Positions 9,171 to 18,503 of a stretch of DNA of 64,000 nt are shown one piece after another (within the stretch, counting starts at the first letter, position 1; each line of letters begins with the position of its first letter). This DNA comes from Evansella halocellulosilytica. Lineage in GTDB: Bacteria; Bacillota; Bacilli; Bacillales; Salisediminibacteriaceae. A program made the translations under genes and the position numbers. Below the pieces are notes generated by a model. It ran no database searches. It saw nothing but the letters and a program-made list of their open reading frames with translations, and was not told the origin of the DNA. The stretch lies in NCBI RefSeq assembly GCF_002335745.1, contig NZ_NIST01000001.1:2681636-2745635 (forward strand). The letters are read 5' to 3'.

Positions 9171-9747
9171 TCATCAATCTTTTGGATTTTTGCCATCTTT
9201 CTTTATCGGAAAAACTATAAATAAAAACGTGTATATGGCACATATAGAATGAAAAGGTTATACTAATAAAGCTTCAAGTTTGACTCTATTAAAATGAATT
9301 GTCTATATTCTATCATACATTTTTTATAGATTATATTGTAGAAATAAATGTTATTAGATTTTAATATTTCATTCAAATATTCATGAGTAGGTAGTCGATT
9401 GATAGGTATATAGAATGCTAATATAACGACAATGGAAGCGTCAACATGGAGAAATCGTTAAAAAAATTAATTTATTGTCAAAAAACTATTTATTCAATGT
9501 AGAAATAATGATATATTAAAATCGATTCGAGAAACGTTTTTAAGAGAAAAGTATGGCATTGTAAGTTGTCAGACATCGTACGTGTCATTCTGTTTTACTT
9601 GTAAACGTTTTTAGATGATAATTTGAGTGAATATGTGTCATAATAATGGCAAATGCCATCGTTTCCTGAAAATCGACCAAATTGTACAAAAAATGATATT
9701 GAAGGGAACGGACACAAATTTATGATTGATCAAGGGGGATCAGAAGA
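9171..9747 (+). promoter_or_regulatory. Long upstream region of nupN with repeated AAACGTTTTTA boxes
   Basis: This 577-base AT-rich stretch has no gene. The 11-mer AAACGTTTTTA occurs twice, at 9532-9542 and 9603-9613, 71 bases apart. The second sits in TTGTAAACGTTTTTA (9599-9613), which resembles a CcpA cre site. No purine riboswitch was recognised. The promoter and start site were not placed with confidence. Confidence 0.4.
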
Positions 9748-10854
9748 ATGAAGAAACGTTTTATGATGCTAATGTCATCAGTACTAGCTGCAGGTACACT
9801 TTTAGTTGCTTGTGGGGAAGGTGAAGATGACGCAGATCAAACTCCGGTAGGTGGAGATGATGATGGTGAAGAAGTAACTGAAGAAGGTGACTTCTCTGCA
9901 AAAATGGTAACAGACGTTGGTGGAGTTGATGACCGCTCATTTAACGAATCGGCTTGGGACGGTTTACAAGAGTTTGAAGGCGATTATGATGTTGAAGTTG
10001 ACTATATCCAGTCAGCAGACGCCTCAGATTATGCACCAAACTTAAATCGTTTAGCTCGTGAAAATACATCGATTTCATTTGCGATTGGCTTTTTAATGGA
10101 AGATGATATTCGTTCAGTGGCTCAGCAACATGAAGATTTAAACTTCGCAATTGTTGATACAGTTGTTACGGATGATAATGATGAAACAATTCCTAACATC
10201 GCAAACATTACGTTTGCAGAGCATGAAGGCTCATTCTTAGTCGGTGTCGTTGCTGCACTTCAAACTGAAACTGATCATGTTGGTTTCATCGGTGGAGTTG
10301 AGAGTCCATTAATCAAGAAATTTGAAAATGGCTTTAAAGCTGGTGTGAAAACTGTAAACCCTGATATTGAAATCAGTGTTCAGTATGCTCAAGACTTTAA
10401 CGATGCTTCTCGAGGGCAGCAAATTGCTGACACGATGTATGGTAATGGTGCTGACATTATTTATCATGCTGCAGGTGGTACAGGTAATGGTGTCTTCACT
10501 GAAGCGATTGACCGTGCACGTGGAGGAGAAAACGTTTGGGTTATTGGTGTAGACCAAGATCAGCATGCTCAAGGTGAATATGATGATGGCAATGTTACGC
10601 TTACATCGATGGTTAAGCGTGTAGACCAAGCAGTATATCAAGTTGCAGAACAAACAATGAATGGTGATTACCCTGGTGGAGAAATCATTGAGTTTGGACT
10701 TGATGAGGAAGGTGTCGGAATCGCTGAAACAACAGATAACGTGACTGAGGAAAGCTTAGATGCAGTTGAAGATTATAAAGAGCAAATTATGAATGGGGAT
10801 ATCGAAGTACCTCAAACAGATGAGGATTACGAAGACTATCTTGAATCACTATAA
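9748..10854 (+). CDS. nupN: Nucleoside ABC transporter substrate-binding lipoprotein
   Basis: This 368-residue protein is of the BMP/Med family. The signal peptide ends in the lipobox LLVAC (Cys22), so it is anchored outside the membrane. A strongly acidic linker follows (residues about 23-48). The mature part starts KMVTDVGGVDDRSFNESAW, typical of BMP-family nucleoside-binding proteins. With the next three genes it matches the B. subtilis nupNOPQ (yufNOPQ) guanosine importer in order and length. The ribosome site is AAGGGGG. An intercistronic hairpin follows, which could give more binding protein than ATPase. Confidence 0.92.
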   Translation: MKKRFMMLMSSVLAAGTLLVACGEGEDDADQTPVGGDDDGEEVTEEGDFSAKMVTDVGGVDDRSFNESAWDGLQEFEGDYDVEVDYIQSADASDYAPNLNRLARENTSISFAIGFLMEDDIRSVAQQHEDLNFAIVDTVVTDDNDETIPNIANITFAEHEGSFLVGVVAALQTETDHVGFIGGVESPLIKKFENGFKAGVKTVNPDIEISVQYAQDFNDASRGQQIADTMYGNGADIIYHAAGGTGNGVFTEAIDRARGGENVWVIGVDQDQHAQGEYDDGNVTLTSMVKRVDQAVYQVAEQTMNGDYPGGEIIEFGLDEEGVGIAETTDNVTEESLDAVEDYKEQIMNGDIEVPQTDEDYEDYLESL

Positions 10855-10885
10855 TTAGTATGTTCTTTTTAATATAAGATATTGA

Positions 10886-10912
10886 CAAAGGCTAGTGCAT
10901 CACTAGCCTTTG
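10886..10912 (+). terminator. Intercistronic hairpin between nupN and nupO
   Basis: A perfect 12-bp stem (CAAAGGCTAGTG with CACTAGCCTTTG) closes a 3-base loop, with only a short T stretch after it. It is probably a partial terminator or an mRNA-stabilising hairpin that raises nupN expression over the rest of the operon. Confidence 0.7.
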
Positions 10913-10940
10913 TTAATGATTTTCGTTAGGAGTGTTTACA

Positions 10941-12467
10941 TTGGAATACGTAATCGAGATGAACAATATTAGAAAAGAGTTTCCCGGTATCGTTGCCAAT
11001 GACAATATCACACTTCAGGTAAAACAAGGTGAAATTCATGCATTGTTAGGTGAAAATGGAGCAGGAAAGTCAACATTAATGAATGTCTTGTTCGGTTTAT
11101 ACCAGCCTGAAAAAGGTGAAATTAAAGTACGTGGTGAGAACGTAGAAATTACTGATCCGAATATTGCGAACAAACTTGGGATCGGCATGGTGCATCAACA
11201 TTTTATGTTAGTTGATAAGTTTTCCGTCACAGAAAATATTATTTTAGGCAGTGAACCAACTAAAGGTGTGAATATTGATATACGCAAAGCTGAAAAAGAA
11301 GTATCAGAAATTTCAGACCGATATGGACTAAGGGTAGACCCAAAGGCTAAGATCGAAGAAATCTCTGTAGGAATGCAGCAGCGTGTTGAAATTTTAAAAA
11401 CGTTATATCGTGGAGCAGATATTTTAATCTTCGATGAGCCAACAGCAGCGTTGACACCACAAGAAATAAAAGAGTTGATTCAAATAATGAAAAACCTGAT
11501 TGATGAAGGGAAATCGATTATTTTAATTACTCATAAGCTAAAGGAAATTATGGCAGTTTGTGACAGGTGTACGGTTATCCGTCGTGGGAAAGGGATAGGT
11601 ACAGTGGATGTTGCAAATATAAATGAAGACAAGCTCGCTTCGATGATGGTTGGGCGTGAAGTAAGTTTTGAAGTAGAAAAAGGAGAAGCAAAGCCAGCTG
11701 ACACGGTCCTTTCCATTAAAGGTTTGGAAGTTGAAGACTCTCGCGGAGTAACGGTTGTAAATAAATTGAACTTGGAAGCTAGAGCTGGTGAAATTTTAGG
11801 TGTTGCGGGTGTAGACGGTAATGGTCAGACAGAATTAATTGAGGCAATAACTGGGCTGAGAAATCCTAAAGGTGGTACGATTTCGATCAGTGGACAAGAT
11901 ATAACTAATTATAAACCAAGAAAAGTAACGGAGTCCGGAGTCGGACATATTCCTCAAGATCGTCATAAGCATGGACTTGTATTAGATTTTACTATTGGGG
12001 AAAATATTCTTTTACAAACGTATTACCAAAAGCCATATTCGAATAATTCTGTTTTAAATTATACGAAAATGTACGAGAAAGCGCGATCATTAATTGAAGA
12101 ATACGATGTACGTACTCCTAACGAAAAAACATTAGCACGTGCCCTTTCCGGCGGGAATCAGCAAAAGGCAATTATAGCTCGTGAAGTTGACCGGTCTCCT
12201 AATTTACTAATTGCTGCACAACCAACACGTGGACTAGATGTAGGCGCGATTGAATTTATACATAGTAAGTTAGTCGAAGAACGCGACAAAGGGAGAGCTG
12301 TGTTGCTCGTTTCTTTAGAATTAGACGAAGTGTTAAACGTAAGTGACAGAATTGCTGTTATTTACGAGGGGAAAATTGTTGACATTGTAAATGCATCAGA
12401 AACAGATGAACGTCAGTTAGGTCTGCTAATGGCTGGTGGTAAAAGGGAAGTTGGTGAGACGTCATGA
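10941..12467 (+). CDS. nupO: Nucleoside ABC transporter ATP-binding protein (double ABC)
   Basis: This 508-residue protein has two ABC cassettes. The first has Walker A GENGAGKST, signature SVGMQQRVEIL and Walker B ILIFDEPTAAL. The second has GVDGNGQTE in place of a full Walker A and signature ALSGGNQQKAIIARE. This degenerate second site is usual in RbsA/NupO-like proteins. It energises the NupPQ channel from the cytosol. The TTG at 10941 is preferred because TAGGAG lies 7-8 bases upstream; a GTG at 10932 overlaps that site. The stop overlaps the nupP start by 4 bases, so translation is coupled. Confidence 0.93.
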   Translation: MEYVIEMNNIRKEFPGIVANDNITLQVKQGEIHALLGENGAGKSTLMNVLFGLYQPEKGEIKVRGENVEITDPNIANKLGIGMVHQHFMLVDKFSVTENIILGSEPTKGVNIDIRKAEKEVSEISDRYGLRVDPKAKIEEISVGMQQRVEILKTLYRGADILIFDEPTAALTPQEIKELIQIMKNLIDEGKSIILITHKLKEIMAVCDRCTVIRRGKGIGTVDVANINEDKLASMMVGREVSFEVEKGEAKPADTVLSIKGLEVEDSRGVTVVNKLNLEARAGEILGVAGVDGNGQTELIEAITGLRNPKGGTISISGQDITNYKPRKVTESGVGHIPQDRHKHGLVLDFTIGENILLQTYYQKPYSNNSVLNYTKMYEKARSLIEEYDVRTPNEKTLARALSGGNQQKAIIAREVDRSPNLLIAAQPTRGLDVGAIEFIHSKLVEERDKGRAVLLVSLELDEVLNVSDRIAVIYEGKIVDIVNASETDERQLGLLMAGGKREVGETS

Positions 12468-13531
12468 CAGAAAAGCAAACTAAAAATCGGAAGACTTTAA
12501 TTAATCTGGCTATCCCTTTAATCGCCATTTTATTCGGTTTTTTAGCAGGTGCGATTATTATGTTAATAAGTGGGAATAACCCAATTGCCGGTTATTCGGC
12601 ACTAATCCAAGGTGTAGTTGGTGATAGCTACTACTTTGGTGAGACATTACAGAGAATGGCACCGTTAATTTTCTCAGGTCTCGCGGTTGCATTTGCATTT
12701 AGAACAGGGCTTCTTAACATCGGTGTTGAAGGTCAATTAATTGTAGGATGGCTTGCATCGGTATATGTTGGGATTACTCTTGATGCACCAATGGTTATCC
12801 ATTTACCGTTAGCGATATTAGCTGGAGCGGTCGCTGGTGGATTATGGGGCTTTGTTCCTGGTATTTTAAAGGCTAGATTCCAAGTGCACGAAGTAATTGT
12901 AACGATCATGATGAATTACATCGCCTTGCACATCTGTAATTCAATAATCCGTGGAAATTTACTTGAATCGGGCCAGCGTACGGCTTTTATAAATGACAGT
13001 GCTTCTCTTTCATCAGATTTTTTATCTGGATTAACGGCATTTTCAAGATTGCATTGGGGATTTTTCATCGCAGTTGCCGCATGTTTCCTAATGTGGTTCT
13101 TATTATGGAAAACGAGAAAAGGATTTGAACTGCGGTCAGTTGGATATAATAAGCATGCTTCTTCCTACGCAGGGATGAACGTGAATTTTAACATTGTTTT
13201 ATCAATGGTGATTTCAGGGGCTTTTGCTGGTGTCGGTGGAGCAATGGTTGGGCTAGGAACTTATCAATATGCCTATATATTATCTTCATTTACGAATCTA
13301 GGATTTGATGGAATAGCGGTTGCGTTATTAGGGGCTAGTACATCGATTGGTATTTTCTTCTCAGCCTTTTTATTTGGTGGACTTAAAGAAGGTGCAAATA
13401 ATATGCAAGTTGTTGGTGTTGCACCTGAGCTTGTAGAGATCATTATTGCATTAATTATTTTCTTTGTAGCATCAAGCTATTTAATTCGCTGGATTATGAG
13501 TCGTCTGCAAAGTAATAAGGAGGGGAAATAA
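12464..13531 (+). CDS. nupP: Nucleoside ABC transporter permease
   Basis: This 355-residue polytopic membrane protein is of the BPD_transp_2 family, with about eight to ten hydrophobic segments. It shares the signature FRTGLLNIGVEGQ with NupQ and with BMP-type nucleoside permeases. It forms the channel together with NupQ. The start overlaps the nupO stop (ATGA), and nupQ begins directly after its stop codon. There is nothing unusual in length or composition. Confidence 0.92.
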   Translation: MTEKQTKNRKTLINLAIPLIAILFGFLAGAIIMLISGNNPIAGYSALIQGVVGDSYYFGETLQRMAPLIFSGLAVAFAFRTGLLNIGVEGQLIVGWLASVYVGITLDAPMVIHLPLAILAGAVAGGLWGFVPGILKARFQVHEVIVTIMMNYIALHICNSIIRGNLLESGQRTAFINDSASLSSDFLSGLTAFSRLHWGFFIAVAACFLMWFLLWKTRKGFELRSVGYNKHASSYAGMNVNFNIVLSMVISGAFAGVGGAMVGLGTYQYAYILSSFTNLGFDGIAVALLGASTSIGIFFSAFLFGGLKEGANNMQVVGVAPELVEIIIALIIFFVASSYLIRWIMSRLQSNKEGK

Positions 13532-14494
13532 ATGGACATATTACAGATTTTATATACCATTGTTCCAGCAGCCTTAATCGCTGCAACACCTCTTCTTTTC
13601 ACTGCTTTAGGCGGCCTGTTCAGTGAACGTTCCGGGGTCGTGAATATCGGGCTTGAAGGTTTAATGGTAATCGGAGCATTTAGCGGGATATTAGCGACAC
13701 TAGCATTTGAGTCATTAGGAATGGGTTATGCATCACCATGGTTTGCGTTATTAGTGGCAATGATCGTCGGGGCTCTGTTTTCACTTTTCCATGCTGTTGC
13801 CTCGATCACATTAAGAGCAGACCAAATTGTAAGTGGTGTTGCGTTAAACTTCTTGGCTGTAGGTTTGTCTGTTTTTATCGTTCGTGAACTGTTCGAACGA
13901 GGTCAGACTGATTATATTAATGCACGTATTTTCCGTGTCAACGTCCCGCTATTAAGTGACATTCCTATTATTGGACCTATGTTTTTCAGCAGAGTATACG
14001 TTACGACTTATTTAGCTTTTATTTTAGCAATTGTTGTATGGTACGTCATTTTTAAAACCCCATTTGGTTTGAGACTTCGCTCTGTTGGTGAACATCCGAT
14101 GGCAGCAGACACGATGGGGATTAAAGTTAATCGCATGCGCTATATTGCTGTCATGTTTAGTGGAGCTTTTGCTGGAATTGGTGGTGCTGTATTTGCGATT
14201 ACAACAGCAGGTAACTTCGCAGGGAATACGATTGTAGGACAAGGATTTATGGCTCTAGCTGCTTTAATCTTTGGTAAGTGGCATCCATTTGGTGCAATGG
14301 GAGCAGCATTATTCTTTGGTTTTGCACAAGCTTTAAGTATATCTGCTCAGCAGATCCCATTTTTAGCAAATGTTCCTCAAGTATATATGTTAATCCTGCC
14401 GTATGTGTTAACAATATTAGCTCTTGCTGGTTTCGTTGGAAAAGCGGAGCCGCCAAAAGCACTTGGAAATCCTTACGAAAAGGGAAGTCGTTAA
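13532..14494 (+). CDS. nupQ: Nucleoside ABC transporter permease
   Basis: This 320-residue membrane protein is the second BPD_transp_2 permease, with the family signature SERSGVVNIGLEG near residue 35 and about eight hydrophobic segments. The ATG immediately follows the nupP stop; its ribosome site AAGGAGGGG lies inside the nupP end. It is the last gene of the operon: a hairpin terminator begins 15 bases after the stop, and a group II intron is inserted just behind that terminator. Confidence 0.92.
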   Translation: MDILQILYTIVPAALIAATPLLFTALGGLFSERSGVVNIGLEGLMVIGAFSGILATLAFESLGMGYASPWFALLVAMIVGALFSLFHAVASITLRADQIVSGVALNFLAVGLSVFIVRELFERGQTDYINARIFRVNVPLLSDIPIIGPMFFSRVYVTTYLAFILAIVVWYVIFKTPFGLRLRSVGEHPMAADTMGIKVNRMRYIAVMFSGAFAGIGGAVFAITTAGNFAGNTIVGQGFMALAALIFGKWHPFGAMGAALFFGFAQALSISAQQIPFLANVPQVYMLILPYVLTILALAGFVGKAEPPKALGNPYEKGSR

Positions 14495-14508
14495 TGAACT
14501 TCCATATG

Positions 14509-14540
14509 CCCTCTATAAGTATTACTTGTAGAGGGTTTTT
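14509..14540 (+). terminator. Terminator of the nup operon
   Basis: The 12-bp stem CCCTCTATAAGT (14509-14520) pairs with ACTTGTAGAGGG (14524-14535) and is followed by T5. A group II intron starts within about 5 bases of the T run, as expected for class C introns that recognise terminator hairpins. Confidence 0.9.
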
Positions 14541-14545
14541 CGCGA

Positions 14546-16603
14546 GTGGCAGCACATGTGCTAAAGGGTGAAAGTCCCGAATGCATCGACTAGCCGGCAA
14601 GCATTAGCTGACAGGTAGTGCGTTGACTGTGAAGTAGCGTGCGGAGGATCTGAAGGCAAACCTCTGAACAGAGCTGATATCCCATGTTGGCACGAGAGTT
14701 GGATGACTGTGCAAGACAACAGAAAGTCCGAATAGTTAGAAACTCAAAGTGTTATGAGGGCTGGGTTAGAGGGAAAGTACATGATGTGACCCATTGAGAT
14801 CTCCCTGCTTCCTAAAGTAGGTACTGATGTCACAAGGCTAAGCCAAGGACACAGGATGAGCTTTAAAGGGAGAAGTCAGAGATCGCCATAGTAGTGAAGA
14901 AGCACATGCCAATGACCTACTGGCGACAGTAGCGAGGACAGCACATGAGTGAAACTGTACATAGATACAGTTGCGAACCTATACTCAAAAGGTAGGGATT
15001 CGTGCGAAGGGCGTGACCCATAGAAGAACAATGTGAGTAGGCTTACTTATGACTGCGGAAGTAGACAGAAGCTGGACAAGAGCCAAGGGGGCTGATGCCA
15101 GGGTGGAACAGAAGGGTACACCGTCTACCGCCAAATGAGATGCACAAGTTATTGCCGTGAGCTATCAACCTTGTAGAATCACATTTATATGGGGAAGCAG
15201 AAACAAAGGAAGAAGCGAAAGCAATGGCGTAAGGGGAATAACAGATGAAAAGACGTGTATGGTACAGTTTGTATGACAAAGTGTACAAGAAAGCGAATCT
15301 AGTAAGTGCCTTCTATCAAGTGAAGAAGAATAAAGGTGCACCAGGGGTTGATAAGGTAACAATTGAAGGCTATGAAGCAAAGCTGGAGGACAATCTAGAA
15401 GTGCTCCAACAGAAGCTAAAAGATAAACAATATCGACCCAAACCTGTTCGACGAAAGATGATCGACAAAGATAATGGCAAGAAACAACGTCCACTAGGGA
15501 TACCAACGGTGGAAGATCGCATCGTACAAGCTTCTCTTCGAAATGTATTGGAACCGATCTTCGAAGAAGAATTCCTTCCGTGTAGCTATGGTTTTCGGCC
15601 CGGAATAAGTGCTCATATGGCTTTAGACAAAGTCACTGAACACTTGAATGCAGGATACCATTATGTCATCGATGCCGACTTACAATCCTACTTTGACACG
15701 ATCCCACATGATAAACTGGAACATCAAATAAGGAAACGAGTGACAGATGGGTCTATAATCAAACTCATTCACCGTTTTCTCAGAGCAGGTGTCATGGTAG
15801 GAGATCGATACGAAGATACCCCTGAGGGAGCTCCGCAGGGTGGCGTGCTAAGTCCATTACTTTCGAACATCTACTTACATCAGCTTGATCAACTGATGAC
15901 TGAGCGAGGTCACCGAATCGTCCGTTTTGCGGATGATTTTATCATTCTTTGTAAAAGTTCAAAAGGCGCAGAAAGAGTTATGCGAAGTGTCTCAAGATTT
16001 CTTGAGGAAGAGCTAAGTCTAACTGTGAATCAAGAAAAGACTAAAGTTGTCAACGCCAACAAAGAGCCATTTACATTCTTAGGCTATGAATTCATCGGAG
16101 ATATTCGAAGAATAGACCCTAAGAAAGAGGCGACATTCAAGGAACGAGTGAAAGAAATGACTCGTCGAAACCAAACAGTTGATATTCAACTACTTATCCA
16201 AGACAAATTAAATCCATACATTCGAGGTTGGGCAAATTATTTTCGTTATGGAAATGTGAAGAACAAATTCAAAGTATGGGATAGCTGGATAAGAAGACGG
16301 TTACGAATGGTACAACTAAGAAGCTGGAGACATATAAAGAACCTCCACCGCCTTCTGAGAAGAAAGGGATGGAGGGAAGAAAACCTTAGAGGAATCCGTA
16401 TGTTTGCTTGGCGAAGTTCCAAAAGTCCAATGGTTCATGCGGCACTAGACAATAAGTTCTTTTCAGAACTTGGACTCGTTAGTTTATCATCTGTTTATGA
16501 TGAACGTTATCTCTAAAAGGGATATATGGGAAGAGCCACATGCGAAGATCCGCACGTGTGTGCTCTGTGAGAGGCGTGGTCAGTAATGGCGACGCCTACT
16601 CGG
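14546..16603 (+). mobile_element. Group II intron, probably class IIC, full length
   Basis: About 2.06 kb. The 5' part (14546-15244) is structured non-coding RNA beginning near GTGGCAGC, close to the group II 5' consensus. The reverse transcriptase gene lies in domain IV. Domain V is recognisable at about 16532-16567 (AGAGCCACATGCG paired with CGCACGTGTGTGCTCT, with a 2-base bulge), and domain VI at 16571-16598 (GAGGCGT with ACGCCT and an internal branch-point A). Insertion right behind the nup terminator matches class IIC target choice. The encoded protein lacks an endonuclease domain, also typical. The exact 5' and 3' boundaries are estimates within a few bases. Confidence 0.85.
15245..16516 (+). 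CDS. Group II intron reverse transcriptase/maturase
   Basis: This 423-residue protein has RT domains at about 25-290: motif PGVDKVTIEGY, the fingers QRPLGIPTVEDRIVQ, motif A DADLQSYFD with catalytic Asp near 145, GAPQGGVLSPLLSNIYL, and FADD at 228-231, where most relatives have YADD. A maturase/thumb domain follows (about 300-400, with NPYIRGWANYFRYG). There is no HNH endonuclease domain and the length is typical of class C proteins. It splices the intron RNA and copies it into new DNA sites. The frame is undamaged, so it may be functional. Confidence 0.93.
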   Translation: MKRRVWYSLYDKVYKKANLVSAFYQVKKNKGAPGVDKVTIEGYEAKLEDNLEVLQQKLKDKQYRPKPVRRKMIDKDNGKKQRPLGIPTVEDRIVQASLRNVLEPIFEEEFLPCSYGFRPGISAHMALDKVTEHLNAGYHYVIDADLQSYFDTIPHDKLEHQIRKRVTDGSIIKLIHRFLRAGVMVGDRYEDTPEGAPQGGVLSPLLSNIYLHQLDQLMTERGHRIVRFADDFIILCKSSKGAERVMRSVSRFLEEELSLTVNQEKTKVVNANKEPFTFLGYEFIGDIRRIDPKKEATFKERVKEMTRRNQTVDIQLLIQDKLNPYIRGWANYFRYGNVKNKFKVWDSWIRRRLRMVQLRSWRHIKNLHRLLRRKGWREENLRGIRMFAWRSSKSPMVHAALDNKFFSELGLVSLSSVYDERYL

Positions 16604-16751
16604 TTTGATTTTAATAATTATGATAAGGGTTGATCTCCTGTAGAAAATAACTAGGACTTTATGTTTATTTATACTTAAAAACTAAATATTTCTTCTCTTT
16701 TTAATTAAGGTCTTTTATACTATTTTTATACTTCGTTAATAAGGTGGAGGG

Positions 16752-17453
16752 ATGAATGTGACTATTGATGTGCCACCTTTGTATGATAAAGAGGTCGCTT
16801 GCGACATATGCAACTGCACATTTTTATCTAAAAAAATCCGTTCTCGTTTTATCCGTGTTAAAGAAACATGGAATGATTTCTATTCGGTTTATAAAGATCC
16901 GACTTTAAACCCGCTTTTATATGATATTTATGTTTGTCATCAATGCGGCTATGCTTTTTCAGAACATTTTAACAAATTGACAAAAACAGCTCATATTGAG
17001 ACGTTTAAGAATGAAGTCTCAACAAATTGGACGGAGCAAAACTTTTCTAATGAAAGAACGTACGAACAAGCAGTCCATACTTACAAGCTTGCAATACTAG
17101 CAGCGAAGAAAACCGTACAGCCACATATTATTCTTGCAGGACTATGTCTTCGTTTAAGCTGGATATATCGTACTCTAGAAAATCTGACAGAAGAACGTCG
17201 GTATATCCAACAAAGCTTGCTTCAATATGAACAGTCATTGATCCATGGTGATTACGTTAATACGAACATGACTGAATTGACGATTACTTACCTTATTGGT
17301 GAACTAGCCCGCCAAGCAGACCAGTCGGAAAAAGCGCTTCAATATTTCTCTTCAGTCATTGAACATAAAGATCGAATGAGAGAGCCTAAAATTATAGAAA
17401 AGGCACGAGATCAGTGGTATTTAGCACGTGAAAGCAAATCAACGATTAATTAG
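16752..17453 (+). CDS. DUF2225 family protein
   Basis: This 233-residue protein starts with two Cys pairs, CDICNC (residues about 18-23) and CHQCGY (about 61-66), which look like a split zinc-binding site. Its C-terminal half is helical and TPR-like. This matches the DUF2225 family found across Bacillaceae, whose function is not known. The ribosome site AAGGTGGAGG lies right before the ATG at 16752; a GTG at 16758 has better spacing and is an alternative start. Its upstream region is separated from the nup terminator by the group II intron. Confidence 0.8.
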   Translation: MNVTIDVPPLYDKEVACDICNCTFLSKKIRSRFIRVKETWNDFYSVYKDPTLNPLLYDIYVCHQCGYAFSEHFNKLTKTAHIETFKNEVSTNWTEQNFSNERTYEQAVHTYKLAILAAKKTVQPHIILAGLCLRLSWIYRTLENLTEERRYIQQSLLQYEQSLIHGDYVNTNMTELTITYLIGELARQADQSEKALQYFSSVIEHKDRMREPKIIEKARDQWYLARESKSTIN

Positions 17454-17544
17454 GTGCTGACAATGCTCACTGTAGGAATTTATCAACAATACATATTGAA
17501 AATTTGTAATTTTAGAAATTGAGTTACGATAAGGAGTAAAAACG

Positions 17545-18009
17545 ATGAATGTGAATCATATTAATGCTGTCTGCAGAGCAACTAAATCGATTTTTTCTGA
17601 TCATTTTAATACTGACATTCAATTGTTAAAACCTAGAGCTGAAAAGGATGTAATTCCTTCGAATGATGTTTCAGTTGTCCTTGGTGTAAATGGTCAGCTG
17701 TCAGGACAGATTATTTGCTCCATTACAACAGACACAGCTAAAAATATCGTTGGGATGATGATGGGCGGACTTACGATCGAACATTTAGATGAAATGGGAT
17801 GGAGTGCAATACAAGAATTTGGGAACTGGGTTGCTGGTTCTGCTGCGACAGAATTGTCGAAAGAAGATTGTATAATTGATGTAACACCACCAGTTGTAAA
17901 TGATGGTGCTTCGTCATACCGGTCAGCAGATCGTTTCGTAACAGTCCCTTTAGACTCTTCCCTCGGTTTAATTAATGTACATATATCTTTATACGATAAA
18001 GCAAGTTAA
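17545..18009 (+). CDS. CheX-like chemotaxis phosphatase domain protein
   Basis: This 154-residue protein has the CheX fold sequence pattern. The key segment is IQEFGNWVAGSAATEL, with the ExxN phosphatase motif at Glu91 and Asn94. CheX dephosphorylates CheY-P. Only one ExxN motif is visible. TAAGGAG lies 7-8 bases before the ATG. No other chemotaxis gene is adjacent; the stand-alone receiver at 8763-9170 is the only candidate partner in the window. A strong hairpin terminator follows. Confidence 0.85.
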   Translation: MNVNHINAVCRATKSIFSDHFNTDIQLLKPRAEKDVIPSNDVSVVLGVNGQLSGQIICSITTDTAKNIVGMMMGGLTIEHLDEMGWSAIQEFGNWVAGSAATELSKEDCIIDVTPPVVNDGASSYRSADRFVTVPLDSSLGLINVHISLYDKAS

Positions 18010-18055
18010 AGAAACACGATAACATGAGATCGAGATAAAGCAGACTTATTAAAGA

Positions 18056-18098
18056 AAAAAGATTCCGATTAACATGATTTGATAATCGGAATCTTTTT
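18056..18098 (+). terminator. Terminator after the CheX-like gene
   Basis: The stem AAAGATTCCGATTA with TAATCGGAATCTTT closes around an 11-base loop, followed by T5. Confidence 0.85.
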
Positions 18099-18114
18099 AT
18101 TTGATCAAAATCAT

Positions 18115-18390
18115 GTCCATGAAGTTTGTGGACGATGTACTTTCTTGTACTAAAAATCTACTAAGCAATCCGACAGGGGATGTAAAAGTAATAAATTTAA
18201 AACTAAATGAGGCTTAAAGAGAAGAAACATCAGTCACTGCCATACTTAATGCTGTAATCAGTTTCTTAGAGTATTTAAATCGTACAGAATTTTTTAAAGC
18301 CATAGACGTCTCTAAAGGGGTGAGGGGGAGAAATTTTAAGGGATTTCTTCATCATATAACCAAAGGTAAATCTTATAAAAAAATATCTTA
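18115..18390 (+). pseudogene. Remnant of a tyrosine recombinase/integrase N-terminal region
   Basis: Reading + from about 18118 gives MKFVDDVLSCTKNLLSN, then a stop, then VTAILNAVISFLEYLNR, then RNFKGFLHHITKGKSYKK and a stop. The middle and last pieces resemble the SAM-like core-binding domain of tyrosine recombinases found with Bacillaceae mobile elements. The catalytic C-terminal domain is absent and at least one internal stop is present. The family match is from memory of the motif; no alignment was run. Confidence 0.45.
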
Positions 18391-18503
18391 AAGCTTAGAG
18401 TCAAATGGAATCGCCTTAATAGCAATATTTAAGAAATCATGCATCTTAAGATATGTTACATTTATTTTGAAGGGATTATAACATGAAAGAGGAGTTGAAT
18501 CGC

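Noticed and set aside
9171-9747. Purine riboswitch upstream of nupN
   Set aside because: The conserved loop sequences of purine riboswitches were not found, and no terminator precedes the gene.
14546-15244. Possible retron or CRISPR-associated RT system
   Set aside because: The RT has a maturase domain, and domain V/VI structures follow it, which define a group II intron. No msr/msd, cas gene or repeat array is present.
15043-15506. Overlapping long open frames on the minus strand inside the intron
   Set aside because: They are antisense to the intron RNA and the RT gene, low in complexity and rich in Leu/Ser; typical shadow frames.
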